A stretch of 64,000 bases of DNA from JAFDZV01 sp048594725. GTDB taxonomy: Bacteria > Bacteroidota > Ignavibacteria > OLB7. Positions 44,690 through 53,854 of this stretch are shown here, piece after piece. Numbering within the stretch: position 1 is the stretch's first letter; each line of letters begins with the position of its first letter. The stretch lies in the NCBI GenBank assembly GCA_048594725.1, contig JBMDXA010000112.1:14447-78446 (forward strand), in the 5' to 3' direction. The notes beneath the pieces are model-generated. The model made no database searches and was not told where the DNA came from. It saw only the letters and a list, made by a program, of their open reading frames with translations. Position numbers and translations under genes: made by a program.

Positions 44690-45670
44690 ATGAGAGAGGC
44701 CGCGTTTCTGAAGCAGAACGCCGATAAATGGAAGGAGTTCGAATCGTTGCTGGCGCACTCCAAGGGCGCCAACCCGGACCAGCTTGCCGATCTGTTCGTG
44801 CAGCTTACCGACGATCTCTCCTATGCCCGCACGTTCTATCCGCAGAGCAAGACCACGCAATACCTGAACACCCTGGCGATGAGGGTGCACCAGGCTATCT
44901 ACCGCAACCGGAAGGAACGGAGCAACCGGTTCGTGACCTTCTGGAAGGAGGAGCTGCCGCTGGTGATGTGGGAGTCGCGCCGCGAGATGCTCTACTCGGT
45001 GGCGATCTTCGTTATCGCCATGGTTGTGGGGGCGCTCTCGGCCGCCAACGACGATTCGTTCGTACGGCTGATCCTGGGCGATTCCTATGTGAACATGACG
45101 CTCCAGAATATCGAGGACGGCGACCCGATGGCGGTGTACAAAAGTAGCGACGAGGTGTCGATGTTCGCCACCATCACCTTCAACAACATCAGGGTCTCGT
45201 TCATGGCGTTCGTGGCGGGTCTTGCGCTCTCCTTCGGCACCGGCTACATCCTCTTCCAGAACGGCGTGATGCTCGGCTCGTTCCAGTATTTCTTCCACGA
45301 GCGCGATCTGCTCCTGACCTCGGTCCTCTCCATCTGGATTCATGGGACGCTGGAGATATCGGCCATCGTGATAGCCGGCGGCGCCGGGCTTGTGATGGGC
45401 AACAGCATCCTGTTCCCGCGCACCTGGTCGCGCCGCGAATCGTTTATGCGCGGGGCCAAACGGGGGCTGAAGATCGTGGTGGGGCTGCTGCCGATCTTCA
45501 TCACCGCCGGGTTTCTGGAGTCGTTCGTGACCAGATATACCGATATGCCGGTCGTGGTCAGCGGTACCATCATCCTCGCCTCGCTCGGCTTCGTGATCTG
45601 GTACTTCGTGATCTATCCCCGCCAACGCTACTATCGCGCGCTCGATGCCATTGCCGGCGCGGCCGCCTGA
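44690..45670 (+). CDS. SpoIIM-like (DUF95) membrane protein
   Basis: The 326-residue protein has a soluble N-terminal helix bundle (1-100) with FVQLTDDLSYARTFYPQSKTT. Six or seven membrane helices follow (beginning MLYSVAIFVIAMVVGAL). The SpoIIM/DUF95 core contains NNIRVSFMAF and IWIHGTLEISAIVIAGGAGL. In sporulating Firmicutes SpoIIM acts with SpoIID and SpoIIP in peptidoglycan hydrolysis. Here there is no sporulation context, so a general envelope role is inferred. It is the first plus-strand gene of the MoxR/DUF58 module. Confidence 0.88.
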   Translation: MREAAFLKQNADKWKEFESLLAHSKGANPDQLADLFVQLTDDLSYARTFYPQSKTTQYLNTLAMRVHQAIYRNRKERSNRFVTFWKEELPLVMWESRREMLYSVAIFVIAMVVGALSAANDDSFVRLILGDSYVNMTLQNIEDGDPMAVYKSSDEVSMFATITFNNIRVSFMAFVAGLALSFGTGYILFQNGVMLGSFQYFFHERDLLLTSVLSIWIHGTLEISAIVIAGGAGLVMGNSILFPRTWSRRESFMRGAKRGLKIVVGLLPIFITAGFLESFVTRYTDMPVVVSGTIILASLGFVIWYFVIYPRQRYYRALDAIAGAAA

Positions 45671-45817
45671 ACTGCGTGCGGCCATGATAGGAGCAGGGTG
45701 TAAGGTCCGGCGGGCGGGAGCGTCATTGGTGTTTTGGGCCGCGGCATCCCCTCTCGCCCTGTCCCGTGATCCGCTGCGCCATGCTCCATCTGTTCCCTCT
45801 CCAGTAGCACGCTTGCA

Positions 45818-46765
45818 ATGACATCAACAACCGATCCGATCGACCTGCGCCGCTCGCGCGATTTCGGCGAGCAGGTGAACGTCACCGTCGCATTCATCCG
45901 GCAGAACTACCGGAAGCTGGGGCGTTCCATCATCAGCATCGCCGGCGCGGCCATTCTTGCCAATGCCCTGCTGACGCTTGTGATCCTGCTCCTCCCCTAT
46001 CTCTCGTTCGCCGCAGGGGGAGAGGGACTGGAGCAGACGGAGCCGACCGTGGCTATCGCCGGTACTCTGCTGCAATTTCTGCTGTACGGTCTGGTGCTGG
46101 TGCAGATCATCTGCGCGGTGAACGCGTATGTGATGCTCTATCTGGAGCATGGGGCCGATGGATTCGGGGTGGAGGATGTACGGCGGGAGTCGAAGAAAAA
46201 ATTCTGGGTGATCGCCCGCACTCTGCTGATGCTCTGGGTGCTGACGGTTTTCCTGCTGGCGTTCGGTAAGGGATGGCTTGCCAGCGGAGGGCTTATCCGC
46301 CTGATGCTGGGAGTGGCGATGATCTCGGTGGTGGCGCGTTTCATCGTCCGGCTGATCCCCATCTTCCCGGTGATGTTCCATGAGCAGGAGGCGTTCTCCG
46401 ACGCGATGGACCGTTGCAAGGAGCTTATGGAGAACCGCTGGTGGTTCACCTTCGGTCTCATCCTGCTGTTCTACGTTCTGGTAGTAGTGATGATGCTGGT
46501 GCTGGAACTCCCGGCCTATCTCATCCTGTGGAGCAAGGAGTTCGATCCGTATCTGGGGGGAGAATGGCTTCTGACGATCCCCGTGCTGGCTCTGTCGCTC
46601 CTCTCCTCCATCGTCGGAACTGCGGGGCTGGCCCTGCCGGTGATAGCCGCCACCCTCCACTATTTCAATCTGGTGGAGAAGACCGATGGCACCGGCACCA
46701 TGCGGCGTATCGATACCATCGGCGCGGAGCCGGGGGCGGTGAACCTGGAAACCCCTCTCTCCTGA
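45818..46765 (+). CDS. Multi-spanning membrane protein, first of tandem pair
   Basis: The 315-residue protein has a cytosolic start (IDLRRSRDFGEQVNVTVAFI) and six or so membrane helices. The motif ATLHYFNLVEK is near the end. It is similar to GDPD membrane-domain and DUF975/DUF4013-like proteins, but I cannot assign it firmly. The next gene (46915) is a paralog with the same opening and closing motifs, so tandem duplication is likely. It is placed in the RDD-SpoIIM-DUF4129-MoxR-DUF58 module, a conserved position for such proteins. Confidence 0.8.
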   Translation: MTSTTDPIDLRRSRDFGEQVNVTVAFIRQNYRKLGRSIISIAGAAILANALLTLVILLLPYLSFAAGGEGLEQTEPTVAIAGTLLQFLLYGLVLVQIICAVNAYVMLYLEHGADGFGVEDVRRESKKKFWVIARTLLMLWVLTVFLLAFGKGWLASGGLIRLMLGVAMISVVARFIVRLIPIFPVMFHEQEAFSDAMDRCKELMENRWWFTFGLILLFYVLVVVMMLVLELPAYLILWSKEFDPYLGGEWLLTIPVLALSLLSSIVGTAGLALPVIAATLHYFNLVEKTDGTGTMRRIDTIGAEPGAVNLETPLS

Positions 46766-46914
46766 CGGCAGTGGCCGGCGGCAGTGCGGCTGGCAGCAAC
46801 CAGATTGCATGACCGGGATTGCCGCCAGGTTCCTATCTTCGCCCCGCCAGTGATGATCTCGCTGGATGGCGGCACCCGAACTACGTTCATGCACTTTCAA
46901 TCGTAGAGCTAACC

Positions 46915-47877
46915 ATGACAACCACACCAGCGCCGATCGAACTGCGTAAGTCGCGCGGCTTCGGCGAACAGATCAACGTCACGTTCGCCTTCATCCGCGA
47001 GAACTACAAGAAGCTGGGGAAGTCCGTGCTCTATATCTGTGGCCCGCCATCGATCCTGGCCGGCATTCTGATGGGGAGCAACGTCTTCCTCCTCCTGAAT
47101 GCGCTGGGGGATCTTGAATCGGGAGGGCTTTCCGATTCCTACGGCTGGATGGGGCTTGGCTTCATCGGCGGCATCATCGTCAGCCTGCTGGCCTCGGTCC
47201 TGATGACCGCGGTGGTGAACCAGTACGTGTTCCTCTACATGGAGCGCGGCTACGACGGGTTCGAGTTCGAGGATGTGTGGGATGCGGCCAAGGGGAGCAT
47301 CGGGAAGGTGTTCGTGACGATGTTCTGTCTGGTGCTGCTGCTGGCGGCGTTGTATCTCATCTGGATCGGCCTGGTGATGGCCCTGGGCGTGTTCGGTGTG
47401 GTGCTGGTGGTTCTGCTGGTACCAGTGATGATCTATTTCGCCATTGCCCTGAACCCGTTGTTCACGGTACGGCTGTACGAGGATGCCGGCATCGGCGAGG
47501 CTATTTCCCGTTCCATCGAGCTGGTGAAGGGGAACTGGTGGCTTACCCTGGGCGTTGTCTGGATCGTCTCGATGGTAGCCAGCTTCTTCGCCTCCATCCT
47601 GGCGGTTCCGGCCTATATCGTTTATATGATCGCGATCTTCAGCGCGATGGAGAATGGCGGCGATCTGAGCGGGCTCAGCGAGCACGGGGTGATTATCACC
47701 GTGTTCATAACGCTCTATATGGTGGCAAGCTATCTGGTGAATGCGGTGCCGCTGCTTGCCAGCACGCTCCAGTATTTCAACCTCGTGGAGAAACATGAGG
47801 GGGTGGGGATGATCGATCGTATCGAGCAGCTCGGCCGGGATGATGAGCCGGGGGGGCTGGATACGCGGAGCTTCTAG
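46915..47877 (+). CDS. Multi-spanning membrane protein, second of tandem pair
   Basis: The 320-residue protein starts at ATG 46915, with no clear Shine-Dalgarno site. It shares the opening IELRKSRGFGEQINVTFAFI and the closing STLQYFNLVEK with the gene at 45818. About six membrane helices lie between. Both copies keep a basic/aromatic helix near 210 (ELVKGNWW versus ELMENRWW). The duplicated pair lies 149 bp apart. The family is probably a GDPD-type or DUF4013-like membrane domain; function unknown. It precedes DUF4129 by 75 bp. Confidence 0.8.
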   Translation: MTTTPAPIELRKSRGFGEQINVTFAFIRENYKKLGKSVLYICGPPSILAGILMGSNVFLLLNALGDLESGGLSDSYGWMGLGFIGGIIVSLLASVLMTAVVNQYVFLYMERGYDGFEFEDVWDAAKGSIGKVFVTMFCLVLLLAALYLIWIGLVMALGVFGVVLVVLLVPVMIYFAIALNPLFTVRLYEDAGIGEAISRSIELVKGNWWLTLGVVWIVSMVASFFASILAVPAYIVYMIAIFSAMENGGDLSGLSEHGVIITVFITLYMVASYLVNAVPLLASTLQYFNLVEKHEGVGMIDRIEQLGRDDEPGGLDTRSF

Positions 47878-47952
47878 CGGGCCCCTGGCGCAACGCGGAA
47901 CTCTCCCGCACCTCTCCGGTTATCAACAGCGTCCGAACAGCATCTTTATCAC

Positions 47953-48864
47953 GTGAAGGTACCAGGCTTGCCGTTCCACTCCCGATCCGCATCCCTATCG
48001 AGCGCCCCCGGCAGGGGACGCCGCCGGAGCATCGTTCCGCGGCGCCTTGTTCCGGTGCTCGCCTGTGCGGCCATGCTGCTGCCGGCCGGGGATGCGGCGC
48101 TCCGGGCACAGGAACCTTATGTCCCACCTCCGCTGGACAGTTCCATGATCGACAGCCTTCGCCGTACGATCGAAGGGATCGAGAGCGGGGAGATAGCCGA
48201 TACCGCCGCGCCGGCCATCGTGCGGTACGATTCGGCCGGGGTTGACCGCCGCAAGCCCTCGGCCGAGGCGATGGAACGCTTCCTCTCCAACGACGACTTC
48301 AACTACGACCGCGAGCCGCGCGACCCCGAAACGCTGCTGGAAAAAATCCTCCGCTGGTTCTACGGCATCTTCCGGAAACTCTTCCCCAGCACCGAATCGG
48401 AGGCCACCTTCTGGACCTGGCTGTTCCGCGCCATCGCCGCGGCCGCCCTCGTCTATGTTATTCTCAAGCTGGCCCAGTCCGATATCCGCTCTCTGTTCTT
48501 CCCGGGGGCGGAGCGCAAGGGGAGCGGCTTCACCGAGATCGACGAGAACATCCATGAGATGAACTTCGACACGCTGATCGACGAGGCGGTGGCCGCCGCC
48601 AACTACCGCCGCGCCGTCCGCCTGCTCTACCTCCGTTCGCTGAAGCAGCTTACCGATGGCGGGTCGATAACCTGGAAGCCGAACAAGACCAATCACGACT
48701 ATCTGCTGGAACTGCGCGACTCCCCTCTGCGCGTGCCGTTCGCCGATGCAACCTGGTTGTTCGAGTATGTCTGGTATGGTAATGTGCAGGTCAGCGAACC
48801 GGTCTTCCGGGACATCCGGCAGACCTTCACGGACCTCAGTTCCACTATAACACGCCGTTCGTGA
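47953..48864 (+). CDS. DUF4129 membrane protein
   Basis: The 303-residue protein begins with a basic N-terminus and a membrane or signal segment ending RAQ (about 33-52). It then has a periplasmic region, a central membrane helix (TWLFRAIAAAALVYVILKLA) and a cytosolic C-terminal domain. That domain is the DUF4129 region: NYRRAVRLLYLRSLKQL, then TWLFEYVWYGNVQV. DUF4129 proteins are linked to MoxR/DUF58 genes and sometimes fused to transglutaminase domains. GTG 47953 is the start. Its stop overlaps the next start as GTGA, so the two are coupled. Confidence 0.85.
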   Translation: MKVPGLPFHSRSASLSSAPGRGRRRSIVPRRLVPVLACAAMLLPAGDAALRAQEPYVPPPLDSSMIDSLRRTIEGIESGEIADTAAPAIVRYDSAGVDRRKPSAEAMERFLSNDDFNYDREPRDPETLLEKILRWFYGIFRKLFPSTESEATFWTWLFRAIAAAALVYVILKLAQSDIRSLFFPGAERKGSGFTEIDENIHEMNFDTLIDEAVAAANYRRAVRLLYLRSLKQLTDGGSITWKPNKTNHDYLLELRDSPLRVPFADATWLFEYVWYGNVQVSEPVFRDIRQTFTDLSSTITRRS

Positions 48865-50183
48865 AGCGCCCGAACAAATATATCGTCAGCCTGGTGGTCC
48901 TCTTCACGATCGCGGTGGTGGTGCAGCTTACCGCCCCGCCGCCGATCTCGTGGCAGGACAGCTTCACGCGCGAGGACCGGATACCGTTCGGCGCCTATAT
49001 CCTCTACGAGCTGCTGCCGGAGCTTTTTCCCTCCTCCGAGGTGAAGGTGGCATCGGTGCCAGCGTACAACATGCTGGGCGATACCATCTACAGCGATGCC
49101 ACCTACATGGTCATCAACAGCTCGTTCATGGCCGATGATCTCGATGCCGAGGATGTGCTCACCTTTGCCGGCGACGGCAATACGGTCTTTATCGCCGCGG
49201 CCGACATCACCGGCCCGCTGGCCGATTCGCTCGGCTTCGAGACCTATCAGGGGATAAACCTGTTCGAGGATACGGTCGGCATCAATCTCGCCAATCCGAA
49301 GCTTCATGCACCTACCCCCTACTTCTACAAGAAGCATCTGATCCGGAGCTACTTCACCCTGTTCGATACGCTGCGCAGCACCGTGCTGGGAACCAACACG
49401 CTGGGCGAGGTGAACTTCATCCGGATACCCTACGGCGAGGGGAGATTCTATCTCAGCACGGTTCCCCATGCCTTCTCCAACTACAATCTGGTGGACCAGC
49501 GGAACGCCGCCTATGCGTTCGATGCGCTCTCGTATCTCCCCTCCGGCGGAACCCTCATCTGGGATGAGTATTACAAGGACGGGCGCAAGGAGATCCGCAC
49601 CCCGCTCCGGTATATTCTCAGCCAGGAGTCGCTCCGCTGGGCCTATTACCTCGTGATGGCCGGCGTGCTGCTGTTCATCATCTTCATGGGACGGCGGCGC
49701 CAGCGGATCATCCCGGAGATCAAGCCGCTGCCGAACACCACGCTGGAGTTCGCCGAGACCGTGGGGCAGTTGTACTACCAGCATGGCGATCACAAGAATA
49801 TCGCCGAGAAGAAGATCACCTACTTCCTGGAATATGTCCGCTCCCGGTTCGGTGTGAACACCAACGAACGGGACAGCGGATTCTATCACATGATAGCGGC
49901 CCGCTCGGGCGTGGATGCCGAGGCGGTGAAATCCACCTTCGGATATATCGATTCCATCCTGGAGCGGGAACGGATCGACGAGGAGTCGCTGGTGGCGCTC
50001 AACAGGGCCATCGAGCGTTTCCATGGCGTCAGCCGCAAGGCCGGGCCCTCCGGCGGCGGTGCCTCCGGCGTGCAGCGGATAGTCGTGCCGGGCGCCGGGG
50101 AGCCGGCATCGGACCCACGGGGACCCAACCGAATGGATCATGAACGAAACCGAACCGATCGAAACAGCAACCTCAATGGATAA
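48861..50183 (+). CDS. DUF4350 membrane protein
   Basis: The 440-residue protein has an N-terminal membrane helix (IVSLVVLFTIAVVVQLT). A periplasmic alpha/beta domain (about 30-250) follows, with the DUF4350 features AYILYELLPELF, then FAGDGNTVFIAA and FYLSTVPHAFSN. A second helix (WAYYLVMAGVLLFIIFMG) leads to a cytosolic helical tail. The fold resembles GATase-like/ThuA domains without catalysis. The start GTG overlaps the DUF4129 stop. Its end overlaps the MoxR gene by 44 bp. It belongs to the MoxR/DUF58 module; role unknown. Confidence 0.85.
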   Translation: MKRPNKYIVSLVVLFTIAVVVQLTAPPPISWQDSFTREDRIPFGAYILYELLPELFPSSEVKVASVPAYNMLGDTIYSDATYMVINSSFMADDLDAEDVLTFAGDGNTVFIAAADITGPLADSLGFETYQGINLFEDTVGINLANPKLHAPTPYFYKKHLIRSYFTLFDTLRSTVLGTNTLGEVNFIRIPYGEGRFYLSTVPHAFSNYNLVDQRNAAYAFDALSYLPSGGTLIWDEYYKDGRKEIRTPLRYILSQESLRWAYYLVMAGVLLFIIFMGRRRQRIIPEIKPLPNTTLEFAETVGQLYYQHGDHKNIAEKKITYFLEYVRSRFGVNTNERDSGFYHMIAARSGVDAEAVKSTFGYIDSILERERIDEESLVALNRAIERFHGVSRKAGPSGGGASGVQRIVVPGAGEPASDPRGPNRMDHERNRTDRNSNLNG

Positions 50184-51156
50184 TCAGACAATGTTCACCT
50201 CGCGGGTGGATCTGGGGGATCTTCGCGAGGCGGTAGACCGGATACGCGCCGAGGTCGGCAAGATCATCGTCGGACAGCAGGAGATGATCGATCTCATCCT
50301 GGCCGCCATTCTGGCCGATGGGCATGTGCTCATCGAAGGGGTGCCGGGGGTTGCCAAGACCCTGACCGCGAAGCTCGTGGCGCGCACCCTGTCGGTGGAG
50401 TTCTCCCGCATCCAGTTCACTCCCGATCTGATGCCGTCGGATATCCTCGGCACCTCCATCTTCAACATGAAGAGCTCCGAGTTCGAGTTCAAGCGGGGCC
50501 CCATCTTCAGCAACGTGGTGCTGATCGATGAGATCAACCGCTCGCCGGCCAAGACCCAGGCCGCGCTCTTCGAGGTGATGGAGGAGCGGCAGGTGACCGT
50601 GGATGGCGATACCTATATCATGGGAGCCCCCTTCCTGGTGCTGGCTACGCAGAACCCGGTGGAGCAGGAGGGAACCTATCGCCTGCCGGAGGCGCAGCTG
50701 GACCGGTTCATCTTCAAGATCGAAGTGGGCTACCCCACGCTGGATGAGGAGACCCGTATCCTGGGAGAGTATCACGGCCGCCGTTCGCGCAACGACCTGT
50801 CGGTGGTGGCGCCGGTGATGACCGCCGAGGATCTGGCCCGCTATCGCGAGAAGGTCCATCAGGTGCATTGCGACGAGAACCTGCTCCGCTATATCGCGCA
50901 GATCGTGGATGGCACCCGCAACAACGCATCGCTCTATCTGGGCGCCTCCCCGCGTGCATCGCTGGCGGTGCTGATGGGAGCCAAGGCGTTCGCCGCCATG
51001 ACCGGCCGCGATTTCGTGACCCCGGAGGATATCCGCCGCACGGTGTTTCCGGTGCTCCGCCACAGAATCCTTCTCACCCCCGAGCGGGAGATGGAAGGGG
51101 TGGCCCCCTCCGATGTCATCCGCCAGATCGTGGAGCGGATCGAAGTGCCGAGATAG
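50140..51156 (+). CDS. MoxR-family AAA+ ATPase
   Basis: The 338-residue ATPase has Walker A GVPGVAKT at 67-74 and Walker B VVLIDE at 126-131. A sensor-1 Asn lies in LATQNP, and the arginine finger/sensor-2 region is GASPRASLAV. MoxR ATPases are chaperone-like and act with vWA or DUF58 partners to activate or insert metal or protein complexes. The start at 50140 overlaps the previous gene; ATG 50176 or 50191 are alternatives, as the conserved core begins near residue 24. DUF58 follows after 210 bp. Confidence 0.93.
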   Translation: MNETEPIETATSMDNQTMFTSRVDLGDLREAVDRIRAEVGKIIVGQQEMIDLILAAILADGHVLIEGVPGVAKTLTAKLVARTLSVEFSRIQFTPDLMPSDILGTSIFNMKSSEFEFKRGPIFSNVVLIDEINRSPAKTQAALFEVMEERQVTVDGDTYIMGAPFLVLATQNPVEQEGTYRLPEAQLDRFIFKIEVGYPTLDEETRILGEYHGRRSRNDLSVVAPVMTAEDLARYREKVHQVHCDENLLRYIAQIVDGTRNNASLYLGASPRASLAVLMGAKAFAAMTGRDFVTPEDIRRTVFPVLRHRILLTPEREMEGVAPSDVIRQIVERIEVPR

Positions 51157-51366
51157 GGACTGCTCGGCAGTCCGGGAGCCGGGGAGGGAGGGGCCATGGC
51201 GCCCAGAGTGGCAGCAGCTCCTCTGCATCCTCCTTGACGCGCAGATTGAGCCGGCACCCCGCATGAGCCGGGATAACGACGACCGACTACTGATAGCGGC
51301 CGGAGGCCGCGGACTGGGCACCGACCAGGGTTCTGATCGGCTTCTTCCCAAGAACTAAGTACTCTC

Positions 51367-52689
51367 TTGAAATCCCTCTATCTCGATAAACGGTTCTTCA
51401 TCCTGCTGGGTGGCCTGGTGGTGCTCTTCCTGCTGGCCTACTCCTTTCCGGTCTTTCTCGGCCTTGCCAAGATCGGGGTGCTGGCGGCTGTTGTACTGCT
51501 GCTGATCGATCTGTTGCTGGTGTATCGTTCCGGGAGCGGGGTGCGGGGAGTGCGCGAGGCCGCCGAGCGGCTCTCCAACGGCGATGAGAACGAAGTGCGG
51601 GTCTATCTGGAAAGCTCCTACAAGCATCCGGTGAGCGTTACGGTCATCGATGAGCTTCCGTTTCAGTTTCAGGTGCGCGAGCAGGCGTTCACCCTTTCGG
51701 TTCCCTCCGGCGGCAACACGGTCATCGCCTACAACGTGCGGCCGGTGGAGCGGGGAGAATATCATTTTGGCGCCCTGAACATCTATGTGGCCTCCCCCAT
51801 ATCGCTGGTGCGGAGGCGCTTCCGTTTCGGGCAGGATCAGATGTCGCCGGTCTATCCCTCCTATATCCAGATGCGGCGCTACGAGCTGCTGGCGGTCTCC
51901 AATCGTCTGAGCGAGGCCGGCATCAAGCGTATCAGGCGGATCGGGAACACCATGGAGTTCGATCAGATCCGCGAGTACGTGCGCGGGGACGACTACCGCA
52001 CGGTCAACTGGAAGGCCACCGCCCGCAAGGGGGATTTCATGGTCAACCAGTACCAGGACGAGCGCTCGCAGCAGGTCTACAGCGTGATCGACAAGGGGCG
52101 CGTGATGAAGATGCCGTTCGAGGGGATGAGCCTGCTCGATTATGCCATCAACGCCAGCCTGGTGCTCTCCAACATCGCCATCCTGAAACAGGACAAGGCG
52201 GGGCTGATAACCTTTGCCGAAAAGATGGGCACGATGCTGCCGGCCGACCGCCGCCGTTCCCAGATGCAGAAGATCCTGGATGTGCTCTATAACCAGAAGA
52301 CCAATTTTCTGGAGAGCAGCTACGAGCTGCTGTACGCCAACATCCGCCAGCGTATCACCAACCGAAGTCTGGTGATGCTCTACACCAATTTCGAGACCCT
52401 CTCCTCGTTGCAGCGGCAGCTCCCGTATCTCCGGAAGATCGCCCGCGATCACCTTCTGGTGGTGACCTTCTTCGAGAACACCGAGCTGAAGGAGCTTCTG
52501 GAAACCAACGCGGAGAGCCTGGAGGAGATCTACCGGCAGACCATCGCCGAGAAGTTCGCCTACGAGAAACGCCTGATCGTGCGCGAGCTGCAACGCTACG
52601 GCATCCATTCCATCCTCACCCCTCCGGAGGGCCTTACCGTCAATGCCATCAACAAGTATCTGGAGTTGAAGGCAAGAAGGCTGATTTAA
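51367..52689 (+). CDS. DUF58 protein (MoxR partner)
   Basis: The 440-residue protein has two membrane helices near the N-terminus (about 8-50), then a beta-sandwich region. The DUF58 signature around 190-240 includes EFDQIREYVRGDDYRTVNW and KATARKGDFMVNQY. A vWA-like Rossmann fold follows. TTG at 51367 gives the conserved opening LKSLYLDKRFF. Proteins of this family are the usual partner of MoxR ATPases. It closes the module; the next 350 bp hold a repeat element but no gene. Confidence 0.9.
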   Translation: MKSLYLDKRFFILLGGLVVLFLLAYSFPVFLGLAKIGVLAAVVLLLIDLLLVYRSGSGVRGVREAAERLSNGDENEVRVYLESSYKHPVSVTVIDELPFQFQVREQAFTLSVPSGGNTVIAYNVRPVERGEYHFGALNIYVASPISLVRRRFRFGQDQMSPVYPSYIQMRRYELLAVSNRLSEAGIKRIRRIGNTMEFDQIREYVRGDDYRTVNWKATARKGDFMVNQYQDERSQQVYSVIDKGRVMKMPFEGMSLLDYAINASLVLSNIAILKQDKAGLITFAEKMGTMLPADRRRSQMQKILDVLYNQKTNFLESSYELLYANIRQRITNRSLVMLYTNFETLSSLQRQLPYLRKIARDHLLVVTFFENTELKELLETNAESLEEIYRQTIAEKFAYEKRLIVRELQRYGIHSILTPPEGLTVNAINKYLELKARRLI

Positions 52690-53042
52690 GGGTAGAGCGG
52701 AGTGCACTACGGTGAATTTGTCGTGGCCCCCGGAGCCAACACCTATAGGTGTTGCCTATCTGTAGAAAATGCGCCCTAATTTTCTCCGGAAGCTTCGTAG
52801 GAGCGGCCCATTCTTGCTGGTCTGAAGATATCCCCCTCTTCCTCCGGAGCCTCCCGGCGAGAAAAGATCTGAACCCCTTGCTACAGAGGGGGCACCCTCT
52901 GGGGGGCAAAAACAGCGTTTCTACCATCATTTGGCCCTGAACTCCCGGCTCCTCGACCTCCCGGCATTCTTGGCAAGCCGCTTGCATTGCATATGGCAGC
53001 AGATGATAGAGAATGATCTGGTTGCCTGATGGGAGGTGTGAT
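52690..53042. other. Gap with copy C of the interspersed element
   Basis: Copy C lies at about 52738-52830. GGGGCACCCTCTGGGGGGC near 52889-52907 is GC-rich but not a clear hairpin. No gene is visible. GGGAGGTG at 53031 is the ribosome site of the next gene. Confidence 0.5.
52738..52830 (+). repeat. Interspersed element, copy C
   Basis: It contains ACACCTATAGGTGTTGCC, CTATCTGTAG and CTCCGGAAGCTTCGTAG followed by GAGCGGCCCATTCTT. It shares the order of copies A and B, and the end block is nearly identical to B. Confidence 0.65.
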
Positions 53043-53360
53043 ATGGAACGGCAGAATGAATACGCGGATGCAAACACATTTGAGAAGACGGTGATGATAG
53101 GCTCGCTCATCTCCAGCGTGGTTCTCTTTACGTTGAGTATGGTGGTGATGATGGTGATCGGCTTCTTTCTGGGCGCTCTGGTTCTTACCGAACGTATAGC
53201 GCAGCAGTGCTCGGATGATGAAGAGCAGTATACCGGACAGCTTGCCGACGGACGCACGGAGATCTACGAGGAACCGGAACGCTACGAGGAGATCGGCGGA
53301 TACGATGGAGTACGTGCCGGAGTGGTGATACCCCAGCAGGCGTTCAGCCAGGCGGCGTAG
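53043..53360 (+). CDS. Small single-helix membrane protein
   Basis: The 105-residue protein starts at ATG 53043 behind GGGAGGTG; an upstream in-frame start adds ten residues and no ribosome site. One long membrane segment (VMIGSLISSVVLFTLSMVVM then MVIGFFLGALVL) leads to an acidic, Tyr/Glu-rich tail. The end of its helix (GALVLTERIAQQ) resembles the gene at 53855 (GAMALSERLSEE). It is probably a small inner-membrane regulator or scaffold; function unknown. Confidence 0.7.
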   Translation: MERQNEYADANTFEKTVMIGSLISSVVLFTLSMVVMMVIGFFLGALVLTERIAQQCSDDEEQYTGQLADGRTEIYEEPERYEEIGGYDGVRAGVVIPQQAFSQAA

Positions 53361-53449
53361 AGATTGAAAATTGGTACGATAATTATGTAGATACTTGTCA
53401 GAGAGATAGTGGATTGGTTCTGTGATTGGTTAGTGTGATATGTGGGACG

Positions 53450-53488
53450 GCGGATCTTCTGATCATCAGAGGTTCCGCCGTTTTTTTT
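53450..53488 (+). terminator. Rho-independent terminator
   Basis: GGCGGA near 53450 pairs imperfectly with TCCGCC near 53475, with an inner GATC-rich stem, and a run of eight T residues follows. It ends the 53043 gene. Confidence 0.7.
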
Positions 53489-53584
53489 ATGGCCCATAAC
53501 CATGAATTGTTTCTCCGGAAAGGGGGAGCGGATTATCACGCAAGGCCATTATTCTCTGAATTGAATTCCGGAAGAAGACTATAT

Positions 53585-53645
53585 CATGCAAAGCCGCGAA
53601 GGCGCAAAGAGTGACATCTTCTTTGCGCCTTCGCGGCTTTGCGTG
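53585..53645. repeat. 25-bp inverted repeat of KCGCGAAGGCGC type
   Basis: The arms 53585-53609 and 53621-53645 match at 24 of 25 positions around an 11-nt loop. The arm contains GCAAAGCCGCGAAGGCGCAAAG, related to the CTTTGCGCCTTGGCGTCTTTGCG word at 21651. Confidence 0.85.
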
Positions 53646-53854
53646 ATGCCTCTGGCATGGTTGAGTGCTGAGTCTATCAGGCTTATAATCGCCTTCTCTA
53701 CTGATTCGTAAAGAAAAAAATGATAGAAAAAATCACTTCAGAAACAATCTGCTTAATTATTGGCAAGGCTATTGTATAAACTCTACACAGAGACATAAAC
53801 GATAGATGTTGTGAAGAACAGAATGTGAAGATTAATGCAGAGGAGCGATGAACG

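Larger units (their letters stand above)
53361..53854. other. AT-richer gene-less gap with an inverted repeat
   Basis: GGCGGATCTTCTGATCATCAGAGGTTCCGCC near 53450-53480 is a hairpin followed by a T run (53480-53487), a good terminator for the gene at 53043. A long inverted repeat lies at 53585-53645. The rest is AT-rich. Confidence 0.55.
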
